Shown piece by piece: positions 1-9,690 of a stretch of DNA of 64,000 nt. The stretch comes from an uncultured Pontibacter sp. Lineage in GTDB: Bacteria > Bacteroidota > Bacteroidia > Cytophagales > Hymenobacteraceae. Numbering within the stretch: the stretch's first letter is position 1; the number at the start of each line of letters is the position of its first letter. Where the stretch lies: assembly GCF_947499215.1 (NCBI RefSeq), contig NZ_CANMNI010000001.1:1693523-1757522 (forward strand), given 5' to 3'. The translations under genes were made by a program, and so were the position numbers. The notes below the pieces were generated by a model. The model worked only from the letters and a program-made list of their open reading frames with translations, searched no databases and was not told where the DNA came from.

Positions 1-383
1 GCATCGAGGGCAGGCTGCTTCCCACTAACCTTACTATCAATATCCTCTTGAAAACGATTGCCAACCGTCACCACTTCACCACGGCTGTTAACGCTCATGT
101 TCGTAATAGCACCATGGATTTCGATGCCGTCATACTGCTGCTTAATGTAATAGTGCTTGACACCGCTTCTTTTACTTTCGGATTCACCGCTAAGCGCTAG
201 ATCCGACACGTCTTTGTCTTTTACCTTAAGCTTTGCCTTGTTTTTATTAATGTGGTCAAGTGCTACTTGGGGTACCTGCTTTTTACCTGCCGGTCTGTTC
301 CCCTGCGCAAAAGAAACGGTGGTGCCTGACAGCATAACCACAATAAGGGCTAGCTGCAAATACATGCGTAATGCTCTGGTCAT
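1..383 (-). CDS. M36 (fungalysin)-type secreted metallopeptidase, 5' part only
   Basis: An open frame runs from an ATG at 381-383 leftwards to the window edge without a stop, giving about 127 residues. The protein starts with a signal peptide (hydrophobic LALIVVMLSG core, ending near SFAQG at residue 28). It continues with a basic stretch and then a segment reading HYYIKQQYDGIEIHGAITNM, which is the typical FTP propeptide pattern of thermolysin/fungalysin-type proteases. The FTP domain keeps such enzymes inactive during export. In Bacteroidota this layout is usual for large M36 proteases secreted by the type IX system, but the catalytic HExxH domain and any secretion tail lie outside the window. 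An M4-type protease with the same propeptide remains possible. It is divergent from dnaX. Confidence 0.7.
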   Translation of the reverse strand, partial: MTRALRMYLQLALIVVMLSGTTVSFAQGNRPAGKKQVPQVALDHINKNKAKLKVKDKDVSDLALSGESESKRSGVKHYYIKQQYDGIEIHGAITNMSVNSRGEVVTVGNRFQEDIDSKVSGKQPALD

Positions 384-682
384 AGTCAATAATTTTAGTT
401 AGGAATAAAAGAATATGAGATAGAACTTTATTACGCCGTTTTATACCTATAGTTATATTATAATACTTTATTCTATAAAAAAAATTTCTTTTATAACAAT
501 TGACAATCAACCACTTATAATTAATATAAATCTATATTGCTATATACTGATTGCACTAATCATCTTGTATAATGCAAAACACCATACTCATTCAAACACC
601 CGGTGTTATGAGATCTGCTTTGTGGATAACCTCTTGGATAACTACTGGATAAAAAGCACTCCCATCTGAGCTTCAGATTGAT
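384..682. other. AT-rich divergent intergenic region
   Basis: This stretch separates the M36 protease gene (leftward) from dnaX (rightward). It is strongly AT-rich with many TATA-like words. No convincing gene, RNA or terminator was seen, and the short open frames crossing it have no recognisable protein features. A CAAAnnTA word, which would be a minus-strand TAnnTTTG promoter for the protease, was not found. Confidence 0.5.
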
Positions 683-690
683 TATCTTTG
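683..690 (+). promoter_or_regulatory. candidate -7 element of dnaX (TATCTTTG)
   Basis: The sequence matches the Bacteroidota -7 consensus TAnnTTTG. No clear TTTG lies about 19 nt upstream. It ends only 5 nt before the ATG at 696, so a transcript starting here would have almost no leader. Confidence 0.4.
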
Positions 691-695
691 TAGTA

Positions 696-2597
696 ATGGA
701 AAATTTTGTAGTATCAGCGCGTAAATACCGTCCGGCCACGTTCGATAGCGTGGTGGGGCAGCACCATATCACCAACACCCTCAAAAACGCCATAAGCAGC
801 CACCATTTGGCACAGGCTTTTCTTTTTTGCGGGCCGCGTGGCGTGGGCAAGACAACCTGTGCCCGAATTTTGGCAAAGACCATTAATTGCCAGAACATCA
901 CTCCGGAGGTAGAGGCCTGCAATGAATGCGAGTCGTGCCGCAGCTTCAACTCTAACAGCTCGTTCAACATCCACGAGCTCGATGCCGCTTCCAACAATTC
1001 CGTGGAGGACATCCGGAACCTGGTTGAGCAAGTGCGCTATGCGCCGCAGACCGGCAAGTATAAGATCTACATCATAGATGAGGTGCACATGCTCTCGAAT
1101 CAGGCCTTCAATGCATTTCTGAAGACCCTCGAGGAGCCGCCTGCCTATGCCATTTTCATCCTAGCGACCACCGAGCGCCACAAGATCATCCCGACTATCC
1201 TGTCGCGCTGCCAGATCTTCGACTTCAACCGCATCCGGATCGAGGACATGGTGCGCCACTTAGGCAACATCGCCCAAAAAGAGAACATACAGGCCGAGCC
1301 TGACGCCTTGCACCTAATCTCGCAGAAAGCGGACGGCGCTCTGCGAGATGCGCTGTCTATCTTCGACCAAATGGTGACTTTCTCGGGCCACAACGTGACC
1401 TACAAAGCCACGGTCGAGAACCTGCACATACTCGATTACGATTACTATTTCCGCCTGACAGACCACCTGCTGGAGCAGAACCTGTCGGGGGCGCTACTGC
1501 TGTTTGATGAAATTCTGAAAAACGGTTTCGATGCCCACAACTTCCTGATAGGTATAGGCGAGCACTTCCGAAGCCTGCTGGTATGCAAAGATCCGCAGAC
1601 GGTACAACTGCTCGAGGTATCGGACAACATCAAGGCTAAGTATGCCGAGCAGTCGCAGAAGTCCTCGGTGTCGTTCCTGCTATCAGGGCTCAACTTGGTG
1701 AGCACTTGCGATACCAATTACAAGAGCAGCAAAAACCAGCGCCTGCATGTGGAACTGTGCCTGATGAAAATGGCGCACCTCAATGCGGCCTTTAGTTTTG
1801 CGCAGGAAGGAGCTGAATTAAAAAAAGCTAAGGTAGTAGCCCCGGCACCAGCCGCTACCAAACCTGCAGGTGCCCCAACTATACCTTCGGCGGCGATGCA
1901 GCAGCCGAGTGCCGGCACAGTGCCATCAGCTGCCATGCAGGGCGGTGGCGGTATTCCTTCCGTGGGTTTGCAGCAGCCGCACCAGCAGGGCCATGTGCCT
2001 TCCGAGGATTTGCAGCAGCCACATAAGCCACAACAGGTAACGCCGGATGCCCATCTGTCGCCGCCAGAGGCAAAGACAGCCCCTGCCCCTACTATGCAGC
2101 GACCGTCTATACCTGTGCCGCCGCAGAAAAAACTTGGAAAACTGCCTAGCCTCAAGGACCTGCAAAACCAACCTGTGACTGTGGCCGACACTGCTGTGGC
2201 CGAGGAGGAGGAAGACACTAATTATGGCACTGTAGTACCTTTGGACCCTAGCCGTGTAAATACGGTATGGCATGCTATCCTTCGCCGCAAAAAGGCGGAA
2301 AACATGATGGAGTATACCTTGCTTAACCGTCAGTTTCACATAGGCCAAGACAACGAGATCGTCCTGCACTTGGAGAACCACGTGATGATGGACCAGTTCA
2401 CCAGCCTGCGCCCGGAAATACTCCGCGAATTGAAAAAAGAAACGGGCAACCGCAGCATCAAACTGAAGGCGGAGGTAATAGAAGTGCAGGAAGGAAACAA
2501 ACTTTACACTTCGCAGGACAAATTCAACTACTTGGCCGAGAAATACCCAGTGCTCGTCGATATGAAGCAACGCTTTGGCCTCGACACTGATTTCTAA
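696..2597 (+). CDS. dnaX: DNA polymerase III subunit gamma/tau
   Basis: This is the clamp-loader ATPase that loads the sliding clamp and couples polymerase to helicase at the replication fork. From the ATG at 696 it has 633 residues. The N-terminal AAA+ module has a Walker A at about residues 46-53 (GPRGVGKT), a cysteine cluster around ACNECESC that fits the zinc module, a Walker B reading IIDEVHML and the sensor-1 ATTERHKI region. A Pro/Gln/Ala-rich linker (about residues 390-510) leads to a tau-like C-terminal region. An in-frame ATG at 678 would add six residues, but 696 is preferred because MENFVVSARKYRP is the usual start and the -7 element covers 683-690. No slippery A-tract that would produce a separate gamma form was noticed. 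The linker contains imperfect tandem repeats. Confidence 0.97.
   Translation: MENFVVSARKYRPATFDSVVGQHHITNTLKNAISSHHLAQAFLFCGPRGVGKTTCARILAKTINCQNITPEVEACNECESCRSFNSNSSFNIHELDAASNNSVEDIRNLVEQVRYAPQTGKYKIYIIDEVHMLSNQAFNAFLKTLEEPPAYAIFILATTERHKIIPTILSRCQIFDFNRIRIEDMVRHLGNIAQKENIQAEPDALHLISQKADGALRDALSIFDQMVTFSGHNVTYKATVENLHILDYDYYFRLTDHLLEQNLSGALLLFDEILKNGFDAHNFLIGIGEHFRSLLVCKDPQTVQLLEVSDNIKAKYAEQSQKSSVSFLLSGLNLVSTCDTNYKSSKNQRLHVELCLMKMAHLNAAFSFAQEGAELKKAKVVAPAPAATKPAGAPTIPSAAMQQPSAGTVPSAAMQGGGGIPSVGLQQPHQQGHVPSEDLQQPHKPQQVTPDAHLSPPEAKTAPAPTMQRPSIPVPPQKKLGKLPSLKDLQNQPVTVADTAVAEEEEDTNYGTVVPLDPSRVNTVWHAILRRKKAENMMEYTLLNRQFHIGQDNEIVLHLENHVMMDQFTSLRPEILRELKKETGNRSIKLKAEVIEVQEGNKLYTSQDKFNYLAEKYPVLVDMKQRFGLDTDF
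1878..2037 (+). repeat. imperfect PSxxxQQP repeats in the DnaX linker
   Basis: Within the DnaX linker a unit of about 12-14 residues occurs four times: IPSAAMQQPSAG, VPSAAMQGGGG, IPSVGLQQPHQQGH and VPSEDLQQPHKPQQ. The first unit opens with ATACCT, part of the heptamer common in this genome. It is probably a flexible low-complexity tether rather than a folded domain. Confidence 0.6.
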
Positions 2598-2611
2598 TTG
2601 AAGAAAAATTT

Positions 2612-2619
2612 TATATTTG
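2612..2619 (+). promoter_or_regulatory. candidate -7 element of the M16 peptidase gene (TATATTTG)
   Basis: It matches TAnnTTTG and lies just after the dnaX stop, about 110 nt before the M16 start. No good TTTG is at the usual 19-nt spacing, so only the -7 part is supported. Confidence 0.4.
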
Positions 2620-2730
2620 TAAAGTTCTAATTAAAACACAGTGGCAAGTCACGGGGTTTTCCAATTGAAGACCCCATGACTTGACATTCTTGTTCTCAAA
2701 ATCCTATACCCATACCCTAACAACAAACCC

Positions 2731-5679
2731 ATGAAAAAAGGATTATCGTTGTTTTTGGTTGCGTCTTCTCTTGTGCTGACGCAATGCAAGAACGAAACGT
2801 ACCAGACAACCTCTTCTACCGAGACAGCTACGGCGCAGAAGGAATATAAGTATGAGTCTGTACCCAACGACCCGCTCAACGCTCGTGTCTATACCTTGGA
2901 AAATGGTCTGAAGGTATACCTGACAGACTATGAGGACGCACCGAGAGTACAGACTTATATTGCTGTGCGTGCCGGAAGCAAGAATGACCCGGCCGATGCA
3001 ACGGGCCTAGCCCACTACTTGGAGCACATGGTGTTTAAAGGCACTAGCCAGCTCGGAACGCAGGATTGGGAAAAAGAAAAAGCAGAACTCGACAAGATTG
3101 AGGCACTGTATGAGCAGCACCGCAACACCACCGATCCAGCGCAGCGCAAAAAAATCTATCACCAGATCGACTCTATCTCTGGTGTGGCGGCTACCTACGC
3201 CGTGGCTAATGAGTACGACAAGATCTTGGGTGCCATCGGTGCCAAAGGAACCAACGCCTATACCTCAGTGGAGCAAACAGTCTATACCAATGACGTCCCT
3301 AGTAATCAACTGGAGCGTTGGGTGGCCTTGGAAGCGCACCGCTTCGGTGAACTTGTACCTCGCTTATTCCACACAGAGCTGGAGGCGGTGTATGAAGAGA
3401 AAAACCGCACACTCGACAACGACGGCTGGAAAGTGATGGAGACGCTGAACGCTGCTATGTTCCCAACGCACCAGTACGGCACGCAGACCACCATTGGTAC
3501 TGTGGAGCACTTGAAAAACCCTTCTATCACAGAGATCAAGAAGTACTTTGATGCCTACTATGTGCCAAACAACATGGCTATCGGTCTGAGCGGTGACATC
3601 GACTTTGACGAAACTATCCGTGTAATTGATGAGCACTTCGGCAAACTGAAGCCTAGTGCCGCCCCTACTTTTACAGTGGCACAGGAGCAGCCGATAGCAC
3701 AGCCGATCGTGAAAGAAGTAACCGGCCCAAGCGCTGAGAACATCTCTATTGCTTACCGCTTCCCGGGCATGAGCTCACGCGACGCGCAGGTACTGAGCAT
3801 GATCAGCGCCATCCTCTACAACGGACAGGCTGGCCTGATCGACTTGAACCTGAACCAGCAGCAGAAGGTGTTGCAGGCTTACGGTTACGACAACCAGATG
3901 AAGGACTATTCTGTTTTCCGTTTGGGTGGTTCGCCACGTCAGGGCCAGAGCCTCGACGAAGTAAAAGACATGCTGTTGGCGCAGGTGGAGCTAGTGAAGC
4001 AGGGTAAGTTCGACGATGACCTAATCCCGGCTATCATCAACGACAACAAAATCAGTTTGATGCGTGCCTACGAGCGCAACTCAAACCGTGCCGACGCTTT
4101 TGTGACTGCTTTCATTTATGACATTCCGTGGGCCGACTATGTGAACCGTCCGGAAGAGTTTGCCAAGATCACAAAGCAGGATGTGATGGCGGTTTCCAAC
4201 AAGTACCTCAACAACAACTACGTGCAGGTATACAAGCGTACCGACAAGAACGCCGCTGGCCAGAAAGTAGAGAAACCAACCATCACGCCAGTGCCGGTTA
4301 ACCGTGAGGCCCAGTCAGCTTACTATAGTGAGTTTATGGCCAAAGAGGCTTCTGAGCTTTCACCTGTTTTTGTAGACTATAAAACCGACATCAAAGAGGC
4401 TAAGCTGAAGAACGACATTCCGCTGCTATACACCAAGAACAGCGAGAACGGCTTGTTCCAGCTGTACTACATTCTGGACATGGGCACTGACAATGACCAG
4501 AAACTGGGCATGGCCGTGAATTACCTCAAGTTCTTGGGCAACGACAAGTACACGGCTGAAGAGCTGAAGAAAGAGTTCTACAAGCTGGGTACTTCTTTCA
4601 ACGTGTCCACTTCCGGCGACCAAGTATATGTGACGCTGTCTGGGCTTGATGAGAACTTCGAAAAGGCGTTGGCACTGTTCGAAAACACCCTGCAAAACCC
4701 GAAAGCCGACCAGAAAGCTTTGGACGACATGGTGCAAGGTATACTGAAAGCCCGTAACGATGCGAAGCTGAACAAAGGTGTGATTCTGAACCAAGCATTG
4801 GTAAACTATGCCAAGTACGGTCCTAAGAATCCGTTTACAACGGTTCTTTCTGAGAAGGAACTGAAGGCAGTGAAGCCGCAGGAACTGGTGAATCTTATTA
4901 AAAGCATACCTACCTACGAGCACCGCGTGCTTTACTATGGCCCACGTGAAACAGACAATCTGGTAGCTGCTCTTAATGCAGGTCACATTGTGCCAGCTAA
5001 ACTGAAGCCGGTTCCTGCCGAAAAGGTATACGCCGAACTCGACATCAAGCAGCCGATGGTCTATTGGGTAGACTACAACATGGTACAGGCCGAGTTGATG
5101 TTCCTAACCAAAGCAGATGCCTTCAACAAAGCCATGGTACCGACCATCCGTCTGTACAACCAGTACTTCGGGGCAGGTATGAGCTCAATCGTGTTCCAAG
5201 AGCTGCGTGAGTCGAAGGCCCTCGCCTACTCTGCCTACTCCAGCTACAGCACAGCCGCCAAGAAGGACCGATCTAACTACATCATGTCATATATCGGTAC
5301 GCAGTCAGACAAACTGCCGGAGGCGATGGCAGGTATGCAGGAGCTCCTAACGAACATGCCATTGGCGGAGGCTAACTTCGAAATCGCAAAGGCCTCGCTG
5401 CGCAACAGCATTTCTTCGGAGCGTATCACGAAGTCGTCTATCCTGTTCGACTATGAGCGTGCCAAGCGCCTCGGACTGGACTACGACATCCGTAAGGACG
5501 TCTACGAAAGCGCCAACAGCTTGACATTCGACCAGCTGCAGGCATTCCAGAAGCAGTTCGTGAGCGGTCAGCCACAAGCTATTTTGGTGATCGGTTCAAA
5601 GGATCGACTGAACTTCAAGGAACTGGAGAAATACGGCAAGGTACAGCAACTGACACTGGAGCAGGTGTTCGGTTACTAA
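2731..5679 (+). CDS. M16 (insulinase/pitrilysin) family peptidase lipoprotein, two domains
   Basis: A zinc peptidase of the M16 family, probably periplasmic, degrading peptides or small proteins. The 982-residue protein begins with a lipoprotein signal (LVLTQC, Cys19). The inverted zinc motif HxxEH is at residues 95-99 (HYLEH), and the third ligand lies in the VYEEKNRTLDND segment around residues 219-223, so the N-terminal domain should be catalytic. A helical charged insert (about residues 112-165) separates these parts. The second M16 domain (about residues 560-980) lacks HxxEH, as is usual for the partner half. The length fits the fused two-domain form. It stands alone between dnaX and a bidirectional terminator. 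Confidence 0.93.
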   Translation: MKKGLSLFLVASSLVLTQCKNETYQTTSSTETATAQKEYKYESVPNDPLNARVYTLENGLKVYLTDYEDAPRVQTYIAVRAGSKNDPADATGLAHYLEHMVFKGTSQLGTQDWEKEKAELDKIEALYEQHRNTTDPAQRKKIYHQIDSISGVAATYAVANEYDKILGAIGAKGTNAYTSVEQTVYTNDVPSNQLERWVALEAHRFGELVPRLFHTELEAVYEEKNRTLDNDGWKVMETLNAAMFPTHQYGTQTTIGTVEHLKNPSITEIKKYFDAYYVPNNMAIGLSGDIDFDETIRVIDEHFGKLKPSAAPTFTVAQEQPIAQPIVKEVTGPSAENISIAYRFPGMSSRDAQVLSMISAILYNGQAGLIDLNLNQQQKVLQAYGYDNQMKDYSVFRLGGSPRQGQSLDEVKDMLLAQVELVKQGKFDDDLIPAIINDNKISLMRAYERNSNRADAFVTAFIYDIPWADYVNRPEEFAKITKQDVMAVSNKYLNNNYVQVYKRTDKNAAGQKVEKPTITPVPVNREAQSAYYSEFMAKEASELSPVFVDYKTDIKEAKLKNDIPLLYTKNSENGLFQLYYILDMGTDNDQKLGMAVNYLKFLGNDKYTAEELKKEFYKLGTSFNVSTSGDQVYVTLSGLDENFEKALALFENTLQNPKADQKALDDMVQGILKARNDAKLNKGVILNQALVNYAKYGPKNPFTTVLSEKELKAVKPQELVNLIKSIPTYEHRVLYYGPRETDNLVAALNAGHIVPAKLKPVPAEKVYAELDIKQPMVYWVDYNMVQAELMFLTKADAFNKAMVPTIRLYNQYFGAGMSSIVFQELRESKALAYSAYSSYSTAAKKDRSNYIMSYIGTQSDKLPEAMAGMQELLTNMPLAEANFEIAKASLRNSISSERITKSSILFDYERAKRLGLDYDIRKDVYESANSLTFDQLQAFQKQFVSGQPQAILVIGSKDRLNFKELEKYGKVQQLTLEQVFGY

Positions 5680-5705
5680 GCCTTAGTGCTATACCTTATA
5701 AATGG

Positions 5706-5733
5706 AAGCGGCAGCCTAGTTGGGCTGCCGCTT
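5706..5733. terminator. bidirectional terminator between M16 peptidase and SNF2 helicase
   Basis: An 11-bp GC-rich stem (AAGCGGCAGCC with GGCTGCCGCTT) with a 6-nt loop is followed by TTTTG on the plus strand. It sits between two convergent genes and may serve both. Confidence 0.85.
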
Positions 5734-5756
5734 TTGTTTTAACGCTACTCTCATCT

Positions 5757-8681
5757 CTACTGGCCTTTGCCATCGCTCAAATTAAGCCAATCATCTTTCG
5801 TAAGCGACCTGAAAAAGCTGTTATCGGCTGTTACCAGATCGGTGGCGAGCTTAGATTTGTTCTGCTGCAGTATCTGTATTTTCTCCTCCACCGTGTTAGG
5901 GCAAATGAGTCGCACGGCGATCACTTTTTTCTCCTGACCGATTCTATAGCTTCGGTCTATGGCTTGGTTCTCCACAGCTGGGTTCCACCATGGGTCCACA
6001 ATGAACACATAATCGGCAGCGGTTAGATTAAGGCCCGTTCCGCCCGCTTTCAGGCTCACTAAGAACACACGGATCTCGTCATCCGTCTGAAACTGGTTCA
6101 CGACCTCGCCCCTGTTGCGGGTACTGCCTGTGAGGTAGGAGAATTTGATATTTTCCTGCACTAGCTCTTTCTTGATCAGGTCCAGCATGCCCACAAACTG
6201 GGAGAAAACCAGCACCTTGTGGTACCGCGCTACATTCTGTATCTGCTGCATAAGCACCTGTATCTTGGCAGAAGTATCCGAGAAAAGCTTCGCATCGCCA
6301 GTGAGGAGAGGTGAGTTGCAGATCTGCCGCAGTTTGGTGATGCCACGTAACACGTGCATCGGGTGCTTAGTCAGTTCCTCTTCCCCATTGGCTGTAATGT
6401 AGTCTCTGAATTCCTGCTCGGCAGTGTCGTATACTTTGCGCTGCTCCTCTCCCATTTCGCAGTAAAGGATCATCTCTGTTTTGTCGGGGAGTTCTTTGGC
6501 TACCTCGGCCTTTGTTCTTCTCAGCACAAAGGGACCAATCTTTTCCTGCAGGGCCTTCGCACTTTTCCTGTCCTTAAACTTATCGATGGGCATGGCATAG
6601 GTGTTCCGGAAGTAGGTCCGGGTGCCCAGCAAGCCGGGATTGGCAAAGGAAAGCTGCGCATAAATATCGAAGGTGTTGTTTTCGAAAGGCGTACCTGTGA
6701 GCACGACCCTGTTGTAGGACTGCAGTAGACAGGCTGCTTTATAGCGCTGCGAGTTCGGGTTCTTGATGTTCTGCGACTCATCTAGGAAGGTATATCCGAA
6801 CCCGAACTTCTTTAGAAATCCAATGTCGGAGAGCAGGGTATTATAGGTGGTAATCACCACATCATACTCCTGAAAAGCGACTGTGTCTTTTGCTCTATTC
6901 GGACCGTGGTGTATGTGCACTTGCAAAGACGGAGCAAACTTTTGCAGTTCAGCCTGCCAGTTCGGTAGGAGCGAGGTGGGCACGACCAGCAGATGTGTTT
7001 GCTTCTCCCGCTTCTCACGTAGCAATAACATAAACGCGATCACCTGCACTGTTTTACCCAAGCCCATGTCGTCGGCGAGACAGCCGCCAAACTGCAGGTC
7101 GTCTAACAAGTTGAGCCAGCTCAGACCTTGTAGCTGGTATGGCCGGAGTGCGGTCTGCAGACCAGTTGGTACGGGTGCCAGGGCAATATTTTCCACGTTG
7201 CTCAGCTGTGCTTGGTACCACCATAGCTCTTTCTGTACCTGCTTGTTCAGCATATAGTCCTCGAACAGCTCTGTGAGCACGGCAAAGTTTGTTTTGGGAA
7301 TCAGCAGCTCCTCCTCCACGACCGTCCCTGTTTCGAAGTAGCCCTGCAGCCGCTGCAGCCACTCTTCAGGTATAATGCCCATGGTGCCATCGTCGAGCAG
7401 CACGTATTTGCTTTTGTTTACAACGGCTTTCTTCAACTGTTTGATTGAGGCCTTTTTGCGGCCAAATTTTACCTGAACAGTCACATTAAACCAGTTTAGG
7501 CCGCTGTCTACTTGAATGGCCACCGTGGCTTTGTGCTGGTTGAGCTTGTTCCCCTGCAGGTCGTTGAAACCCAGAATAGTCACGCCATGCGCAGCCAGAT
7601 TGTCAAAGGCATCGAGAAACCACATCTCGTCCAGAAATCGCGTCTTGTGCAGGTAAAAGTAATCAAGCATGTTGTCCAGCTGCTCCCAGAAGTGCGGGTG
7701 TTGCTGTATCAGCAGCTTTGTAAAGGCCGCTTCCATCTCTGTGTTACGCGCCACAAAGAAAGGCCTGCCCATGTTGTCTTGGTCATAAATCAGCTTATTA
7801 GATAGCAGTGGGATCTCGATTTCACCATAGCGCATAAAAGGATGCAGCAGCACGTAGTTCTCGGACTCTATCAGGTATAGCACCTTTTCCGGCGGCTGGT
7901 TAAAGCCTCTGCTCCTGAGTTGAGCTTTAGAGGCTGGTTTGAGGTAGGTATGCTCCACAGGCACATGAGACTCCATTTTGGAAAGCACCTGCCGCTGAAA
8001 TTGCAGGAAGGCATCGTGCGATAGCTGAAGCTCGTTCCCGTGCTTTTTGAAATAAGCCACCACAGAAGGCAGTTGCGGTTTAGAGCACAGGTACCAAGCA
8101 TCGTCGGCCACCAAAAAATGATCATACCGGACGCTGATGCGGCTAAGGGGGTAATAAGTACCGTTTATAAACAGATCGCTTGTGACACTGAACACGTCAC
8201 TATCCAAGCCGATGCGTACTTTAAAATCCATCTGCGGCTGCGTAACCTGAACAGGTACAATAGAGCGCGGCGTTATTTTCTCGGAAACTTCGCTGTCGTG
8301 CAGGTAGAAGGCGTAGCGGAGTGGGTTGCGCACCAACGCCTTTAAGCTGGCTGTATCGGTAGCTGATTTCTCGTAGAAGCTCTGAAAGCGGGTAATGGCA
8401 CTGTAAAACTTTAATTCGTCCTGCTGCTCGGTTCGCCACACTAGTTCAAGGGGGTTTAGCACAGTAAATGGTGTTTTTAACTCACCGGTGCTACTCAGGC
8501 TGCAGGATACGAGCTGGGTGCTGAACAGGTTGTAATAGCGGTGCCTGCCCATCACAATGATCGTTTTGGAATCAGCAGAAGCCCCGGCCAGCTGTGGTTG
8601 AGAAGCAAGGTGCGCGGCAAAGAGCGACTCCGGGTCGTTTGTGCTGTCAAAAGGTTCGAAAGGTGGATATTGCTCTTCCAT
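5757..8681 (-). CDS. SNF2/HepA-family DEAD/DEAH-box helicase
   Basis: An ATP-dependent dsDNA translocase of the SNF2 superfamily, 974 residues. The ATPase core occupies the C-terminal half: Walker A around residues 537-543 (DDMGLGKT), a DESQ-type box around 633, motif III GTPFEN around 662, then the second RecA lobe with LVFSQFVGML, GGTGLNLTAADYV (about 883) and the DRSYRIGQ arginine-finger motif. The N-terminal 450 residues are less conserved, contain no zinc-finger SWIM cysteines that I could see, and fit the long lead-in of bacterial HepA-like proteins. Such proteins act in transcription recycling or DNA maintenance, but the target here is unknown. No restriction or other defence genes lie beside it, so nothing points to a phage-defence role. 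Confidence 0.93.
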   Translation of the reverse strand: MEEQYPPFEPFDSTNDPESLFAAHLASQPQLAGASADSKTIIVMGRHRYYNLFSTQLVSCSLSSTGELKTPFTVLNPLELVWRTEQQDELKFYSAITRFQSFYEKSATDTASLKALVRNPLRYAFYLHDSEVSEKITPRSIVPVQVTQPQMDFKVRIGLDSDVFSVTSDLFINGTYYPLSRISVRYDHFLVADDAWYLCSKPQLPSVVAYFKKHGNELQLSHDAFLQFQRQVLSKMESHVPVEHTYLKPASKAQLRSRGFNQPPEKVLYLIESENYVLLHPFMRYGEIEIPLLSNKLIYDQDNMGRPFFVARNTEMEAAFTKLLIQQHPHFWEQLDNMLDYFYLHKTRFLDEMWFLDAFDNLAAHGVTILGFNDLQGNKLNQHKATVAIQVDSGLNWFNVTVQVKFGRKKASIKQLKKAVVNKSKYVLLDDGTMGIIPEEWLQRLQGYFETGTVVEEELLIPKTNFAVLTELFEDYMLNKQVQKELWWYQAQLSNVENIALAPVPTGLQTALRPYQLQGLSWLNLLDDLQFGGCLADDMGLGKTVQVIAFMLLLREKREKQTHLLVVPTSLLPNWQAELQKFAPSLQVHIHHGPNRAKDTVAFQEYDVVITTYNTLLSDIGFLKKFGFGYTFLDESQNIKNPNSQRYKAACLLQSYNRVVLTGTPFENNTFDIYAQLSFANPGLLGTRTYFRNTYAMPIDKFKDRKSAKALQEKIGPFVLRRTKAEVAKELPDKTEMILYCEMGEEQRKVYDTAEQEFRDYITANGEEELTKHPMHVLRGITKLRQICNSPLLTGDAKLFSDTSAKIQVLMQQIQNVARYHKVLVFSQFVGMLDLIKKELVQENIKFSYLTGSTRNRGEVVNQFQTDDEIRVFLVSLKAGGTGLNLTAADYVFIVDPWWNPAVENQAIDRSYRIGQEKKVIAVRLICPNTVEEKIQILQQNKSKLATDLVTADNSFFRSLTKDDWLNLSDGKGQ

Positions 8682-8733
8682 TGTTACTTCTTAGGCAGCC
8701 GCTGTACTACAGGAGTTGGCTAGGCCTTAGCTT

Positions 8734-8741
8734 CAAAGTTA
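8734..8741 (-). promoter_or_regulatory. candidate -7 element of the SNF2 helicase gene
   Basis: Read on the minus strand this is TAACTTTG, a match to TAnnTTTG. It would start transcription about 45-50 nt before the SNF2 ATG. No TTTG was found at the -33 position. Confidence 0.35.
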
Positions 8742-8866
8742 AGCAAATGCAAATTCAGACGCCGGATTTTAGCTGCTTATTCACATCTGACACCACTCTC
8801 CTGTATAAGAAATATGACGGAAGGCTTTCTGATGCTTAATTTGCAGAATTCAGTCCGAAAAGTGAC

Positions 8867-9544
8867 TTATGAAGAGCGTTGGGAAGCCAAACCAACTAAG
8901 CGTGCAATAACAATTGCCGGAAACAAAATTCCAATAGCGGACAGGAAAGTAGCCAGCATTTTAGCAGCTGTACTTATAGGGTAAATATCTCCAAAGCCTA
9001 CTGTGGTTAGCGACGCGAGACTAAAGTAGATGAAGTGACCATAATCCCGATCTGTCCCTGTGAGTAGGACATTGCCTCCTATGGAGACACCTGTAACAGC
9101 ATGAATTACCTCCAGCGTGAGTGCTCCCATAAGTGCCAATAGCAGGTACACATTAACTGCTCCTATGATGCGGTATATATTTACGCTTTGGTCACGAAAC
9201 AGTAACCGCAAGTTGATATACAGGAATACTGCGGTGTTGGCGATGGCTATCACGTTTTCCAAGGCGTAGTACGAATAAGGGTTCTCTCCGAAGCGAATGA
9301 GGCGCAAGGTCAGGTGCACACCGAATAAAACCGCGGAGAGCATCATCACCCAATAATTGTTAGTTGCAAAAATTCCTGACAGAAACACGCTTAACAACAG
9401 CACATTGAACAACAGTACGCCATGCTCGCTGATTTCCATCACAATGGGAAGCACAAATACGACCGCAGCCAGCATGACCAACAAAACGACAAAACTGACA
9501 TCGCCTAACCAGTAAGACCGGAATTTCTTGAGCAAGTGAAGCAT
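8867..9544 (-). CDS. two-TM-type potassium channel (ion channel family)
   Basis: A 225-residue membrane protein with several hydrophobic helices. Near the C-terminus the pore loop reads SLASLTTVGFGDIYP (TVGFGD at about residues 179-184), a canonical K+ selectivity filter, followed by a last helix (AAKMLATFLSAIGILFPAIVI). The pore region matches the Ion_trans_2 family. The N-terminal half has four or more further predicted helices, so the topology may be closer to a six-TM channel without a typical charged S4. No RCK/TrkA-N regulatory domain is fused. It is monocistronic, and the downstream hairpin at 9633-9662 is on the far side of its start, not its stop. Confidence 0.85.
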   Translation of the reverse strand: MLHLLKKFRSYWLGDVSFVVLLVMLAAVVFVLPIVMEISEHGVLLFNVLLLSVFLSGIFATNNYWVMMLSAVLFGVHLTLRLIRFGENPYSYYALENVIAIANTAVFLYINLRLLFRDQSVNIYRIIGAVNVYLLLALMGALTLEVIHAVTGVSIGGNVLLTGTDRDYGHFIYFSLASLTTVGFGDIYPISTAAKMLATFLSAIGILFPAIVIARLVGLASQRSS

Positions 9545-9632
9545 AGGGTATACACAGCTTTGTTAGTTCTCTAATCGACAACTCTAATGTCGTCCACAAA
9601 ATAAGTATATTAACCGGACTAACATAAATAAG

Positions 9633-9662
9633 AAAGGCTGCCCAATCGCTCAGGCAGCCTTT
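9633..9662. terminator. terminator hairpin, decayed twin of the icd terminator
   Basis: The stem AAAGGCTGCC / GGCAGCCTTT has a 10-nt loop, with runs of T on the plus side. Sequence and loop are almost those of the icd terminator at 10983-11026. It belongs to the duplicated icd 3' end next to it. Confidence 0.75.
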
Positions 9663-9690
9663 CCTTTTCTATAATTTATACCTAATGACC

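Noticed and set aside
5757..8681. SNF2 helicase as part of a phage-defence system
   Set aside because: SNF2 proteins occur in several defence systems, but no nuclease, methylase or other defence gene is adjacent; the neighbours are a peptidase and a channel.
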